The notes under the pieces are model-generated. The model was not told the origin of the DNA. It ran no database searches and saw only the letters and a list, made by a program, of their open reading frames with translations. From contig OY969700.1 of the NCBI GenBank assembly GCA_963702035.1, positions 1-64,000 on the forward strand: DNA of 64,000 bases, given 5' to 3'. This document shows, piece by piece, positions 42,094 to 51,327 of the stretch. How positions within the stretch are numbered: position 1 is the stretch's first letter; each line of letters opens with the position of its first letter. The stretch is from VRUE01 sp963702035. Its GTDB lineage: Bacteria; Actinomycetota; Thermoleophilia; Solirubrobacterales; 70-9. A program made the position numbers and the translations under genes.

Positions 42094-43044
42094 TCAGCTG
42101 TAGCTGTCCCACTCTTCGAGGAAGGGCAGCGGGTCGATCGGGCTGCCGCCTTCGTACCAGCCGGGGGCGGTCCAGATCTCGAAGTGGAGGTGGCAGGCCG
42201 TCGCGTCGCCGGTCTGGCCGACGAGACCGATCGGTTCGCCGGTGCGGACCGTCGCTCCCTCCCGCAGAGGCGAGGGTTCGAGCAGGTGCATGTAGCCGAA
42301 GTCGAAGCCCGTGCCCTTGCCGTCGATGACGATGTAGTTGCCGGCGGCGCCCTCGTAGCCGGAGTACTGGACCGTGCCGCCGCGGGCGGCGACGAGGGGC
42401 GTACCGCATTTCGCCATCACGTCTTGGCCCTCGTGGGTGTGGCCGGAGCGGGCGGCGCCGAAGCGACCGGCCGCTCCGCCGTAGTCGTGGGGGCCGAGGA
42501 TCGGGAAGGCATAGCGGTACAGGTCGAAGCCGAGGCTGAGCGGTTCGGCGGAGGAGGACGTCGCACGCCGCGCAAAGCCGCCGCCGCTCTGAGAGACGAT
42601 GCGGAACGAGTAGTGGCCGTTGCGGGCGGGCTTGCCATTGCCGTCGGTCCCGTCCCAGCGGACGCTGTCCGGCGCTTCGGGGGCGATGTCGTTGCGGTAG
42701 AAGCTCTTCACGACGTCGCCGCCTTCGCCGACGACGTCGATGCGAAGGTCGTTGCTCGCCTGGTCGCTACCGATTTCGTAGCGCAGCCGCGGTGCGCGGG
42801 CGCTGTAGTAGAACGACTTGCGGGGCCACGTCTTGGCTGAGACGAGGCTCAGCGTGCCGGCGCTCGGCGACGGGTCGGGCGTGCCGCTGACGCTGGGCGG
42901 GGGAGGGGCGCTGCCGATCGGGGTCGGGGCACCGCCGGTGAGCGCCAGGGCCGGCGTCGCGAAGCAGGCGAAGAAGATCGCCAGCGCGAATATCGGTATC
43001 GATCCACCAAGCCAAGGCCCGGCGCCGGCTTTGCTGCGTGCCAC
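42094..43044 (-). CDS. Secreted M23-family peptidoglycan endopeptidase
   Basis: 316 residues. N-terminal signal/anchor helix (SIPIFALAIFFACFATPALA), a Pro/Ser-rich linker, a FlgD-like beta domain (VRWDGTDGNGKPARNGHYSF) and an M23 (LytM) domain with zinc ligands in HTHEGQDVMAKCG and CHLHFEIW. Expected to cut peptide cross-links in the wall. Confidence 0.9.
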   Translation of the reverse strand: MARSKAGAGPWLGGSIPIFALAIFFACFATPALALTGGAPTPIGSAPPPPSVSGTPDPSPSAGTLSLVSAKTWPRKSFYYSARAPRLRYEIGSDQASNDLRIDVVGEGGDVVKSFYRNDIAPEAPDSVRWDGTDGNGKPARNGHYSFRIVSQSGGGFARRATSSSAEPLSLGFDLYRYAFPILGPHDYGGAAGRFGAARSGHTHEGQDVMAKCGTPLVAARGGTVQYSGYEGAAGNYIVIDGKGTGFDFGYMHLLEPSPLREGATVRTGEPIGLVGQTGDATACHLHFEIWTAPGWYEGGSPIDPLPFLEEWDSYS

Positions 43045-43310
43045 GTGCCCTCTCTTTCGTTCGCCTGCGGAGTTAGCTGTCGGGCTCGCGCTGAAAGAGA
43101 TGCGCTACGGACGACTTCGTCCGATTCGCCCCTGGGACCTGCAAGGGTCCCTACGGTTCCTCCGCTCCCATCCGCTGCGCGGCCGGGATTCGGCTGTTGC
43201 TGGCGCGGCAGTATAGACAGCACCCCGGCCGCGGGGCGGGCCGTGCGCGCGGAGGCGGGTTGACGGCTATCATCCCGGAGCCGCTGGGGCCTCCCCGCGG
43301 CTTTTCTCTG
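43045..43310 (+). other. Intergenic region upstream of rplM with two hairpins and a promoter candidate
   Basis: No gene is visible. Hairpins GGACGA-CT-TCGTCC (43109-43122) and GGGACC...GGTCCC (43134-43151) come first; a -10 candidate TATAGA lies at 43212-43217. The hairpins are upstream of that promoter, so they probably belong to another transcript or a terminator of the divergent side. Confidence 0.4.
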
Positions 43311-43742
43311 ATGAAGACCTACGTAGCCAAACCGACCGACCGCGAGCGAAACTGGCTCGTCGTCGATGCCGAGGGCCAGACCCTGGGCCGTTTGGCGACG
43401 CGGATCGCCGATGCGTTGCGCGGTAAGCGCAAGCCCGAGTACACCCCGCACGTCGACACCGGCGACTTTGTCGTCGTCGTCAACGCGGAGAAGATCCGGG
43501 TCACCGGGAAAAAGATGGAGCAGAAGCGCTACTGGCGCCACAGCGGCTACCCGGGCGGGATCAAGTCCCGCACCCTGGCCGAGATGCTCGACCGCCGCCC
43601 CGAGGAGGTGATCCGCAAGGCGGTGAAGGGAATGCTTCCCCGTAACCGCCTCGCCCGCAAGCAGCTGACCAAGCTCAAGGTCTATGCCGGGCCGGATCAC
43701 CCGCACGCGGCGCAGAAACCACAGCCGATGGAGACGACTTGA
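43311..43742 (+). CDS. rplM: 50S ribosomal protein L13
   Basis: 143 residues from ATG 43311. Typical MKTYVAKPTDRERNWLVVDA, LGRLATRIADALRGK and PGGIKSRTLAEMLDRRPEEV. Paired with rpsI as in most bacteria; start and stop overlap. Confidence 0.97.
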   Translation: MKTYVAKPTDRERNWLVVDAEGQTLGRLATRIADALRGKRKPEYTPHVDTGDFVVVVNAEKIRVTGKKMEQKRYWRHSGYPGGIKSRTLAEMLDRRPEEVIRKAVKGMLPRNRLARKQLTKLKVYAGPDHPHAAQKPQPMETT

Positions 43743-44635
43743 TGGCAGACGAGCAGAAAGACTTGGAGACTCCGGAGACGCCTGAGGAGGCTTCGACCGA
43801 CGAGGGCTCGGAGCCTCAGGCCGCGGGTCCTGTCGCGGACGAGGGGTCCTCGTCCTCGCAAGCTGCGGGCGATGACCCCTCATCCACGCCACCCACGGCA
43901 GAGGCGCCTGAGACTGAGGACGAGACCCCGGAGGAGCCCGCTGAGTCTCCTGTTGCTGAGCAGGAGGAGGCTGAGGTCGAGGCGCCTGTGGAGGAGCCGG
44001 AGGCCGCAGAGGAGCCGGAGGCTGTCGAGGAGCCTGAGGAGCCTAAGGCCGAGAAGAAGAAGGACGCAATTCCCGGCGCCGATCTGGAGCCGATCGCCGT
44101 TGAGACCGATGAGCGCCCGCTCAGCGCTGAGGAGCAGGCTCGCAAGGAAGCCGAGGAAGAGGAGCGGCGGGCGCGGGAGGCTGCGCTCGTCGGCGACTCC
44201 GACGATGAGGAGCAGCCGGCGAGCCGGGCACCGGCCAAGATCGAGGGCGACACCCGCTTCCTGGCGACCGGCAAACGCAAGAACGCGATCGCTCGCGTCA
44301 CCCTGCTGGCCGGCGGCGGCGCGTTCACGATCAACGGGCGCCCGATCGAGGAGTTCTTCCCGCGGCCGCTGCACCAGACGACCGCGCGTCAGCCACTCGC
44401 GATCACCGGTTATGAGGGCAACGTCGACGTCCGCGTCCGCGTCCACGGCGGTGGCATCAGCGGTCAGGCCGGCGCCGTGCGCCACGGCATCTCCCGGGCG
44501 CTGATCGAGGTCGACCCCGAGCTCCGTGGCGAGCTCAAGCGGCGCGGCTTCCTCACCCGTGACGCGCGTGCCAAGGAGCGGCGCAAGGCGGGGCTCAAGA
44601 AGGCCAGGAAGCGTCCGCAGTTCTCGAAGCGTTGA
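43742..44635 (+). CDS. rpsI: 30S ribosomal protein S9 with a long acidic N-terminal extension
   Basis: 297 residues, about twice the usual 130. The conserved S9 core begins near residue 175 (FLATGKRKNAIARVTLLAGG) and ends in the usual basic RKRPQFSKR tail. The first 170 residues are Glu/Ala/Pro-rich and disordered, and contain a palindromic insert (43821-43898). Acidic extensions occur in related actinobacterial S9 proteins, but this one is long. Confidence 0.95.
   Translation: MADEQKDLETPETPEEASTDEGSEPQAAGPVADEGSSSSQAAGDDPSSTPPTAEAPETEDETPEEPAESPVAEQEEAEVEAPVEEPEAAEEPEAVEEPEEPKAEKKKDAIPGADLEPIAVETDERPLSAEEQARKEAEEEERRAREAALVGDSDDEEQPASRAPAKIEGDTRFLATGKRKNAIARVTLLAGGGAFTINGRPIEEFFPRPLHQTTARQPLAITGYEGNVDVRVRVHGGGISGQAGAVRHGISRALIEVDPELRGELKRRGFLTRDARAKERRKAGLKKARKRPQFSKR
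43821..43898 (+). repeat. Intragenic palindromic insert in rpsI
   Basis: 78 bp beginning CCGCGGGTCCTGTCGC and ending ACGCCACCCACGG, the same ends as in guaA. Inner arms GGACGAGGGGTC (43837-43848) / GACCCCTCATCC (43874-43885) pair with one mismatch. It encodes AGPVADEGSSSSQAAGDDPS in frame. Confidence 0.8.
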
Positions 44636-44640
44636 GGCGG

Positions 44641-44747
44641 CTGCAAATCTGCGTCTGGGGGTGTCCTCGGTCGGCCGGATCGGGTCACGCACGGAACAGT
44701 GCGCTCCCCTCACCGGCCGCCCTGCGTCCTACCCAGACTTGATTTTC
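44641..44747 (+). repeat. Dispersed intergenic repeat, copy D (subtype 2)
   Basis: Between rpsI and glmM. Shares with copy A the blocks GTGTCCTCGGTCGG, GGGTCACGCAC (stem GCAC-GGAACA-GTGC), GTGCGCTCCCCT and CCTGCGTCCTA, and a weak similarity continuing to the next gene's ATGGCT. Confidence 0.75.
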
Positions 44748-44769
44748 GCTCGCCTCAACGCTCCGATTT

Positions 44770-46080
44770 ATGGCTGAAAGACGATTTTTCGGAACGGATG
44801 GCGTTCGGGGAGAGGCCGGGACCTTTCTTACTGCCGAGTTGGCCTTGACGTTGGGTCGCGCGGCGACGGCATCTTTGGAGGCGGCGCGGCCGCAGGTGCT
44901 GATCGTGCGCGACACGCGGGAGTCGGGGCCGATGTTGGAATCGGCTCTGGCGGCCGGCGTCGCGGAGGCTGGGGGGGATGCGCTGCTGGGCGGGGTTCTG
45001 CCGACGCCGGCCGCCGCCGTGCTCGTGCGCAAATTGGGGCTCGACTTGGCGGTCGTCGTCTCCGCTTCGCACAACCCCTACGGGGACAACGGGATCAAGT
45101 TCTTCAGTGGCGACGGGACCAAGTTGCCGGACGCCGCCGAGGCCGAGATCGAGGCGCTGATCGGCGCTCCTGTCGCGCCGGCCGACTTTGGCCACGTGCG
45201 CGAGCTGGACGGGGGCGCCGAGGACTACCTGCGCGCCCTCGAGGCGGCCTTCCCGCTCGATCTCTCCGGCCTCAAGGTCGCCCTCGACTGCGCCAACGGC
45301 GCCACCTACCGGGTCGCACCGGCGATCTTCGAGCGCCTCGGCGCCGAGGTCCACGCTGTCGCGGTCGAGCCGGACGGGCGCAACATCAACGACGGCTGCG
45401 GGTCGACGCACCTCGGCTTCCTGGCCGAGCACGTCGCCGCCTCGGGCGCCACGGTCGGCTTCGCCTTCGACGGCGACGGCGACCGGGTGCTTGCGGTGGA
45501 CGGCAGCGGTCGCGAGCACGACGGCGACGAGCTGATCGCCCTGCTGGCGCGGGGGCAGGCCGGGCGCGACGAGCTCGGCGGCGGCGTCGCCGTGACCGTG
45601 ATGAGCAACTACGGCTTTCACCAGGCGATGGAGGCGGCGGCCATCGAGGTCGCGGTGACCAAGGTCGGCGACCGCTACGTGCTCGACGAGCTGCGCGAGC
45701 GCGGCTGGGCCCTCGGTGGCGAGCAGTCGGGCCACATCATCGACATGCGCTTTGCCGCGACCGGCGATGGGATCGCCGCCGCGCTGATGACGATGCGCGA
45801 GCTCGGCGACCGCGACCTGGCCTCGGTCGAGGCGATGGAGAAGCTGCCGCAGAAGCTGGTCAATGTCGAGGTCGCCGACCGCGAGGCGATCGCCGGCGCC
45901 ACCGCCGTCTGGGAGGCGGTCGAGCGCGAGGGGGGCGAGCTGGAAGGGCGGGGTCGCGTCCTCCTGCGGCCCTCCGGCACCGAGCCGTTGGTGCGCGTCA
46001 TGGCCGAGGCGCCGAGCGCCGAGGAGGCCGAGGCGGTCTGCAAGCGCCTTGCCGACCTGGTCCGGCAAGAGCTGGGTTGA
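44770..46080 (+). CDS. glmM: Phosphoglucosamine mutase
   Basis: Interconverts glucosamine 6- and 1-phosphate for wall precursor synthesis. 436 residues, normal length; FFGTDGVRGEAG, the phospho-serine loop VVSASHNPYGDNGIKFF, metal loop FDGDGDRVLAVD and LRPSGTEPLVRVM are all present. Followed 32 bp later by glmS, which makes its substrate. Confidence 0.96.
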   Translation: MAERRFFGTDGVRGEAGTFLTAELALTLGRAATASLEAARPQVLIVRDTRESGPMLESALAAGVAEAGGDALLGGVLPTPAAAVLVRKLGLDLAVVVSASHNPYGDNGIKFFSGDGTKLPDAAEAEIEALIGAPVAPADFGHVRELDGGAEDYLRALEAAFPLDLSGLKVALDCANGATYRVAPAIFERLGAEVHAVAVEPDGRNINDGCGSTHLGFLAEHVAASGATVGFAFDGDGDRVLAVDGSGREHDGDELIALLARGQAGRDELGGGVAVTVMSNYGFHQAMEAAAIEVAVTKVGDRYVLDELRERGWALGGEQSGHIIDMRFAATGDGIAAALMTMRELGDRDLASVEAMEKLPQKLVNVEVADREAIAGATAVWEAVEREGGELEGRGRVLLRPSGTEPLVRVMAEAPSAEEAEAVCKRLADLVRQELG

Positions 46081-46112
46081 CGCAGGTCACCGTCTACCCT
46101 TGACGGCCTTCT

Positions 46113-47969
46113 ATGTGCGGAATCGTCGGATACGTCGGGGGACGCCCCTGCCGCGACCTCTTGGTCGCCGGCTTGGAGAAGCTCGAATACAGGGGGTATG
46201 ACTCCGCCGGCGTCTCGGTGATCGAGGACGGCAGCGTCGACAGCGTCCGTGCGGTCGGCAACCTCGCCAACCTGCGCGCCGCGATGGACGAGCAGAAGAA
46301 CGGGGGTGGCGTCGCGGTCGCCGCCGCTCCGGCGACGACCGGTGTCGCCCACACGCGCTGGGCAACCCATGGCCGGGTCACCGAGCAGAACGCCCACCCG
46401 CACAGCGACACATCCGACCGCGTCCACATCGTCCTCAACGGGATCGTCGAGAACCACGCCAAGCTGCGCGCCCGGCTCGAGTCCGAAGGCCAGGAGTTCA
46501 GCTCCGAAACCGACGCCGAGGTGGTCGCTCACCTGATCGCCCAGCACTACGACGGCGATCTGGCGGCGGCGGTCCGCGCCGCCTTCGCCGAGCTTCGTGG
46601 CCACTATGCCTTCGTCGCCATGCACGCCGACCGTCCCGACCAGCTCGTCGGGGCGCGCAAGGAGTGCCCGCTCGTCGCCGGTGTCGGCGAGGGCGAGAGC
46701 TTCCTCGCCTCGGCGATCCCCGCCTTCCTCGCCGAGACGCGCCAGGCGGTCGCGATCGAGAACGACGAGGTCGTCACGATCGACGCCTCCGGGGTGACGA
46801 TCACCGACGCCGAGGGCAACCCGATCGAGCGCGCCGCCGAAGAGATCGATTGGGACGAGGCGGCCGCCGAGAAGGACGGCTATGAGACCTTCATGCTGAA
46901 GGAGATCCACGAACAGGCCGACGCGGTCGCCGAAACGATCGCCGACCGCCTGCCCGGCGACGATGGGGTGGACTTCTCCGAGGTCGAGCTGGGCGACGAC
47001 TTCCTGCGCGGCCTGAAGCGGATCGTGATCGTCGCCTGCGGCACCTCCTACCACGCCGGCCTGGTCGGTCGCTACGCGATCGAGGAGTGGGCGCGGGTGC
47101 CGGTCGAAATGGACATCGCCTCGGAGTACCGCTACCGCAACCCGGTGGTGGGGGAGGGCGACCTGGTGATCGGCATCACCCAGTCCGGCGAGACCGCCGA
47201 CACCCTGGCGGCGATGCGCCTCGCCCGCGAGCGCGGCGCCACGGTTCTGGCGGTCACCAACATCCTCGGCAGCCAGGCCACGCGCGACGCCGACGCGATC
47301 CTCTACACCCGCAGCGGCATGGAGATCAGCGTCGCCGCGACCAAGACCTTCGTCGCCCAGGTGGCGGCGATGTACCTGCTGGGGCTGCGGCTGGCCGAGC
47401 TACGCGGGACGCTGCCGCCCGAGCGCCTCACCGAGCTGATCGCCGCGATGAAGTCGCTGCCCTCGAAGGTGGAGACGACGCTGGCCGGCTGCGAGGAGCG
47501 TGTGCGCGAGGTCTCGGCGGCGTTTTCCGATCGACAGTTCTTCCTCTACCTGGGACGCCACATCGGCCTGCCGGTCTGCCTCGAGGGGGCGCTGAAGCTG
47601 AAGGAGGTCTCCTACATCCCGACCGACGCCTACGCCGCCGGCGAGATGAAGCACGGCCCGATCGCCCTGCTTGACGAGTCGACGCCGGTCGTCTGCGTGG
47701 CGACCGAGAGCCCGATCCTCAACAAGGTCCTCTCCAACGTCGAAGAGGTGCGGGCGCGGGGAGCCGAGACGATCGCCGTCGTCACCGCGGGGGACGAGCG
47801 GGCGACCGATGTCGCCGACCAGACGATCGAAGTTGCCGCCACCGACTGGATCCTGCAGCCGATCCTGGCGATCCTGCCGCTGCAGCTGCTCGCCTACGAC
47901 ATCGCCCGCGCCCGCGGCCTCAACGTCGACCAACCCAGAAATCTGGCCAAGACCGTGACGGTCGAGTAA
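46113..47969 (+). CDS. glmS: Glucosamine-fructose-6-phosphate aminotransferase
   Basis: 618 residues. N-terminal glutaminase (MCGIVGYVGGRPCRDLLVAG with Cys2, YRGYDSAGVS) and two SIS domains (ACGTSYHAGLVGRYAIEEW, GITQSGETADTLAAM, ending LAKTVTVE). Makes glucosamine 6-phosphate from fructose 6-phosphate and glutamine. A TACCCT hexamer lies 13 nt before the ATG. Confidence 0.97.
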   Translation: MCGIVGYVGGRPCRDLLVAGLEKLEYRGYDSAGVSVIEDGSVDSVRAVGNLANLRAAMDEQKNGGGVAVAAAPATTGVAHTRWATHGRVTEQNAHPHSDTSDRVHIVLNGIVENHAKLRARLESEGQEFSSETDAEVVAHLIAQHYDGDLAAAVRAAFAELRGHYAFVAMHADRPDQLVGARKECPLVAGVGEGESFLASAIPAFLAETRQAVAIENDEVVTIDASGVTITDAEGNPIERAAEEIDWDEAAAEKDGYETFMLKEIHEQADAVAETIADRLPGDDGVDFSEVELGDDFLRGLKRIVIVACGTSYHAGLVGRYAIEEWARVPVEMDIASEYRYRNPVVGEGDLVIGITQSGETADTLAAMRLARERGATVLAVTNILGSQATRDADAILYTRSGMEISVAATKTFVAQVAAMYLLGLRLAELRGTLPPERLTELIAAMKSLPSKVETTLAGCEERVREVSAAFSDRQFFLYLGRHIGLPVCLEGALKLKEVSYIPTDAYAAGEMKHGPIALLDESTPVVCVATESPILNKVLSNVEEVRARGAETIAVVTAGDERATDVADQTIEVAATDWILQPILAILPLQLLAYDIARARGLNVDQPRNLAKTVTVE

Positions 47970-48005
47970 CGGACGGGCCGCGACCGGAATTATCGCGGCC
48001 CGGAT

Positions 48006-48069
48006 GAGGCCGCTGACGCGGCGCGATACGGCCTCTCCCCGGATCCCCACGTAGCGCTGCTACGCGGGG
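48006..48069 (+). terminator. Double hairpin after glmS
   Basis: GAGGCC (48006-48011)/GGCCTC (48030-48035), then CCCC-A-CGTAGC-GCT-GCTACG-C-GGGG (48045-48069). Both lie in the 190-bp gap after glmS. Confidence 0.6.
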
Positions 48070-48159
48070 ACCGTGTCGAGTCCGTCTCGCTTGGTCAGCG
48101 ACCTCCCCGGTCTCGCGCTAATTCCGGTCGCGGCCCTCAACTGGATAGGATCGGCCGTC

Positions 48160-49644
48160 ATGAAGGCCTGCCTCGTTCTCCCGGCGGTGCTTGCACTGGC
48201 GATGGCTGGTTGCGGTGGGGGTTCTGAATCCCATGTAGCTGATCTTGCGCCTCCGGGCGTGCCGGTCTTCGTCGAAGGCACGCTGCAGCCGGAAGGCGAA
48301 TTGAAGTCGAACACCGAAGCGATCGCCGAGCGGGTCGCCGGAATCGGCAACCTCGGGGAATACATCGTCGAAAAACTCGAAAGCTCGGCGGGCAAAGAAG
48401 GCGAACCGGTCGACTTCGGCAAGGAAATCGAACCCTGGCTGGGCGAGCGGGCCGGCGTCTTCTTCGAGCAGCTCGAGGAAGGCAGCGAATTCAGCGGCAC
48501 CGGCGTGATCGTCGAATCGACCGACACGGCCGCGACCCAGGAATTCGTCGACAAGCACAACAAAGACAACGAAGGAAAAGTCGTCGGCCTGGTCGGCGAC
48601 TTCCTCGTCGTTGCCGAAGATCAGAAGGTCTTCAACGAAGTCGAAGAAGCCTCGGAAGGCGAATCGCTCGCCGCCGAAGACACCTTCGCCAAGGCGATCT
48701 CCGCCGCCTCCGACGGCAGCCTCGCCGACGTCTACGTCAACGTCGGCAAGCTGATCGACCAGTCCGGCGGGCAGATCAGCCCGACGGCCCGTCAGATCCT
48801 GCAGAACGCCGGCATCGACCCCAGCGAAGCGACCGCGGTGGCCAGCGTCGTGCCGGGCTCCGACCAGGTCGCGGTCGAATTCAGCAGCGACCTGGCCGGC
48901 CAGGAAGCGCCGACCGGAGACGCGTCGTCGCTGCTCGGAGCACTGCCGGGAGACGCCTTCGCGGGCGTTGCCGTCTCGGGCTTTGGCAAGCAGCTCAACC
49001 AGGCGATCGACAGCCTCGACAAGCAGGGCATTCCCGGCACGATCCCGCCGAACCAGCTGAAGAAGGGCCTCAAGCAACTCGGCATCGATCTGGAAGGCTT
49101 CGCCAACTCCGTGCAGGACGCCGGCATCTTCGCGACCGGCAACAGCGAGAGCAGCCTTGGCGGCGCGCTCGTGCTCAGCACCAAGGGCTCGCAGGGGGTC
49201 GAAACGGTTTCCAACATCGTCACGCTGCTGCACAGCGCCCACGTCGAAGGTGTCAGCGTCCTCGGCGGCAAGTACGCGGGCTTCTCGGTCCACAGCGCCG
49301 AACTCGGCGAAAAGCCGCTGGTCGTCGCGGCCAGGGAAGGGCGAATCTCGATCGGCTACGGCGCGCCGGCGACCCTTGACGGCCTACTCACCGAAAAGGG
49401 CAAGGGCAAGACCCTCTCCGAAGACCCCGCCTACGGCGAAGCGGTCGCCTCGCTCGGCGACACGCCGATCGCCGGCTTCGCCGACGGCCCGGCCGCACTC
49501 AACCTCGTCGACGCATTGATCCCCAGCTCCGACGAAGGTTTCGAAGAAGCGAAGAAGTACCTGAAGAGCATCCGCTTCCTCGCCCTCGGCTCCGCCAGTC
49601 AGGACGAACTGGCGACGGCAAAGCTGATCATCGGCCTGAAGTAG
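48160..49644 (+). CDS. DUF3352-type lipoprotein
   Basis: 494 residues from ATG 48160. Signal peptide with lipobox (VLALAMAGC) followed by a DUF3352-like repeat architecture (PPGVPVFVEGTLQPEG, GERAGVFFEQLEE, GALPGDAFAGVAVSGFG). Function is unknown. TAGGAT at 48146-48151 sits 8 nt before the ATG, so the gene is probably leaderless. Glu is mostly GAA, unlike the GAG-rich neighbours. Confidence 0.75.
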   Translation: MKACLVLPAVLALAMAGCGGGSESHVADLAPPGVPVFVEGTLQPEGELKSNTEAIAERVAGIGNLGEYIVEKLESSAGKEGEPVDFGKEIEPWLGERAGVFFEQLEEGSEFSGTGVIVESTDTAATQEFVDKHNKDNEGKVVGLVGDFLVVAEDQKVFNEVEEASEGESLAAEDTFAKAISAASDGSLADVYVNVGKLIDQSGGQISPTARQILQNAGIDPSEATAVASVVPGSDQVAVEFSSDLAGQEAPTGDASSLLGALPGDAFAGVAVSGFGKQLNQAIDSLDKQGIPGTIPPNQLKKGLKQLGIDLEGFANSVQDAGIFATGNSESSLGGALVLSTKGSQGVETVSNIVTLLHSAHVEGVSVLGGKYAGFSVHSAELGEKPLVVAAREGRISIGYGAPATLDGLLTEKGKGKTLSEDPAYGEAVASLGDTPIAGFADGPAALNLVDALIPSSDEGFEEAKKYLKSIRFLALGSASQDELATAKLIIGLK

Positions 49645-49658
49645 CCCTCGGCCAAGCC

Positions 49659-49689
49659 AATGATGTTTTGTAAATGTCAAAACATCATT
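49659..49689. promoter_or_regulatory. AT-rich 12-bp inverted repeat
   Basis: AATGATGTTTTG-TAAATGT-CAAAACATCATT with perfect arms. A half-like TGTTTTG recurs at 49694-49700. It lies 15 bp after the lipoprotein stop and about 45 bp before the NAD(P)HX repair gene. Operator, or terminator with a weak stem. Confidence 0.5.
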
Positions 49690-49734
49690 TAGCTGTTTTG
49701 TAGGGGTTTCTCCAGCCTGGATAGGGTGAGCACC

Positions 49735-51243
49735 GTGGAGCCCTGGCTCAATCCCCTCTACGACGCCGACGGCATGCGCGCTGTCGATCGCTGGGCGATC
49801 GAGGATCGGGGGGTACCGTCGCTGGAGCTGATGGAGGCGGCGGGGCGGGCGGTTGCCGACGCGGTTGGGGAGCTTGCCCCGGACGGGCCGATTCGGGTCG
49901 TCTGCGGCAAGGGCAACAACGCCGGCGACGGGCTGGTTGCCGCCCGGTACCTGCGCGAGGCCGGCTTCGAGGTCGAGGCGTTGCTGCTCTGGCCCGCCGA
50001 CGAGTTGAGTGGAGACGCGGCCGCCAATCTGGAGCGTTTTCCCGCTGAGCAAGTGGACGGCGACCTCGCCGCCCGACTGGCGGGCACCGGCGCGATCGTC
50101 GACGCGATCTTCGGCACCGGGTTCGCCGGGGAGCCGCGCGAGCCGGCCCTTGCGGCGATCGTCGCGATCGATGCTTGTGATGCCCCCGTCATCGCCTGCG
50201 ACATCGCCTCCGGCGTCGACGCCTCGAGCGGCGAGGTCACGGGGGCGGCGGTCGATGCGGACCTGACCGTCAGCTTCCACGCCGCCAAGCTCGGTCATCT
50301 GGTCGCACCCGGCAAGTGGCACAGCGGCGAGTTGCGGGTGGCGCCGATCGGGATCCCCCCGGACGCGCCCGCTCAGCCTGCTGCTGGAACGATCGACGCC
50401 TCGGTGCTGGGGCTGGCGCCGCGACGTGGGGCGCGTTCGACCAAGTTCAGCTCCGGGCAGGTGACGATCGCCGGCGGTTCGCGCGGCCTCACCGGGGCTG
50501 TGCGGATGTCTTCGCTGGCGGCGATCCGGGCCGGCGCCGGCTATGCGACGGTGGCGGTCCCGGCCGACCTCGAGCCGATCTTCGAGCAGGGGCAGCCAGA
50601 GGTGATGTCGGTCGGCTGTCCCGGTGGCGACGGTTGCCTCGCGCCGGGATCCGCCAAGCCGCTGCTGCGTGCCTTCGAGCGTGCCGCCGCCGGAGTTCTC
50701 GGCCCAGGCCTGGGGCGCGATCCCGGCTCGGTCGAGCTGGTCCGTGAGGTGCTGGCGGCGATCGAGGCGCCGCTGGTGCTCGACGCCGACGGTCTCAACG
50801 CCTTCGCGGGCGAGTTGGGCAGGATCGCCGTGCGCAGTGCGCCGACCGTGCTCACTCCGCACGCGGGAGAGCTGGGCCGGCTGCTCGGCCGCTCCCCCGA
50901 GGAGATCTCCGCGCATCGCCTCGAAGCTGCCCGCGAAGCGGCGCGCGATGCGGAAGCGGTGGTCGTTCTGAAGGGCGACGACACGATCGTCACCGACGGC
51001 AAGCGAGTCGCGGTCAACTCGCTTGCGGCGCCCGCGCTGGCCACCGCGGGCACGGGGGATGTCCTCTCCGGGATCGCCGCGGCGCTGCTGGCGCGCGGCC
51101 TCGAGCCCTTCGCCGCCGCCTGCGCGGCGGTCCTCGCCCACGCCCGCGCCGGCCGTGAGGCCGCCCAGCGCATCGGCGCCGCCGAGTCGGTGATCGCTAC
51201 CGACGTGATCGACTCGATCCCGGCCGGCCTGAGAACGCCGTAG
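49735..51243 (+). CDS. nnr: Bifunctional NAD(P)H-hydrate epimerase / ADP-dependent dehydratase
   Basis: 502 residues from GTG 49735 (TAGGGT 7 nt upstream suggests a leaderless start; GTG 49726 would add three residues). N-terminal epimerase domain (VCGKGNNAGDGLVAARYLRE, DAIFGTGFAGE), C-terminal dehydratase domain (VTIAGGSRGLTGAVRMSSLA, GTGDVLSGIAAALLARG). Repairs damaged NAD(P)H. Confidence 0.93.
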   Translation: MEPWLNPLYDADGMRAVDRWAIEDRGVPSLELMEAAGRAVADAVGELAPDGPIRVVCGKGNNAGDGLVAARYLREAGFEVEALLLWPADELSGDAAANLERFPAEQVDGDLAARLAGTGAIVDAIFGTGFAGEPREPALAAIVAIDACDAPVIACDIASGVDASSGEVTGAAVDADLTVSFHAAKLGHLVAPGKWHSGELRVAPIGIPPDAPAQPAAGTIDASVLGLAPRRGARSTKFSSGQVTIAGGSRGLTGAVRMSSLAAIRAGAGYATVAVPADLEPIFEQGQPEVMSVGCPGGDGCLAPGSAKPLLRAFERAAAGVLGPGLGRDPGSVELVREVLAAIEAPLVLDADGLNAFAGELGRIAVRSAPTVLTPHAGELGRLLGRSPEEISAHRLEAAREAARDAEAVVVLKGDDTIVTDGKRVAVNSLAAPALATAGTGDVLSGIAAALLARGLEPFAAACAAVLAHARAGREAAQRIGAAESVIATDVIDSIPAGLRTP

Positions 51244-51259
51244 CGCGCCGCTGTTGACT

Positions 51260-51283
51260 TTGTACGTGCCATGGCACGTACAA
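51260..51283. promoter_or_regulatory. Perfect 24-bp palindrome with promoter-like boxes
   Basis: The half-site TTGTACGTGCCA is followed by its exact reverse complement. A -35-like TTGACT (51254-51259) abuts it and TACAAG (51279-51284) could be the -10. The centre falls on an ATG (51271). This is the form of a dimeric repressor site. Confidence 0.65.
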
Positions 51284-51327
51284 GTCGCACAACGCTGGAT
51301 CTGGCCAGTCGAATAACCTCGCCCAGG

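Noticed and set aside
43109..43151. Riboswitch or T-box in the rplM leader
   Set aside because: Two simple hairpins only, lying upstream of the best -10 candidate, and no T-box or known riboswitch core was seen.
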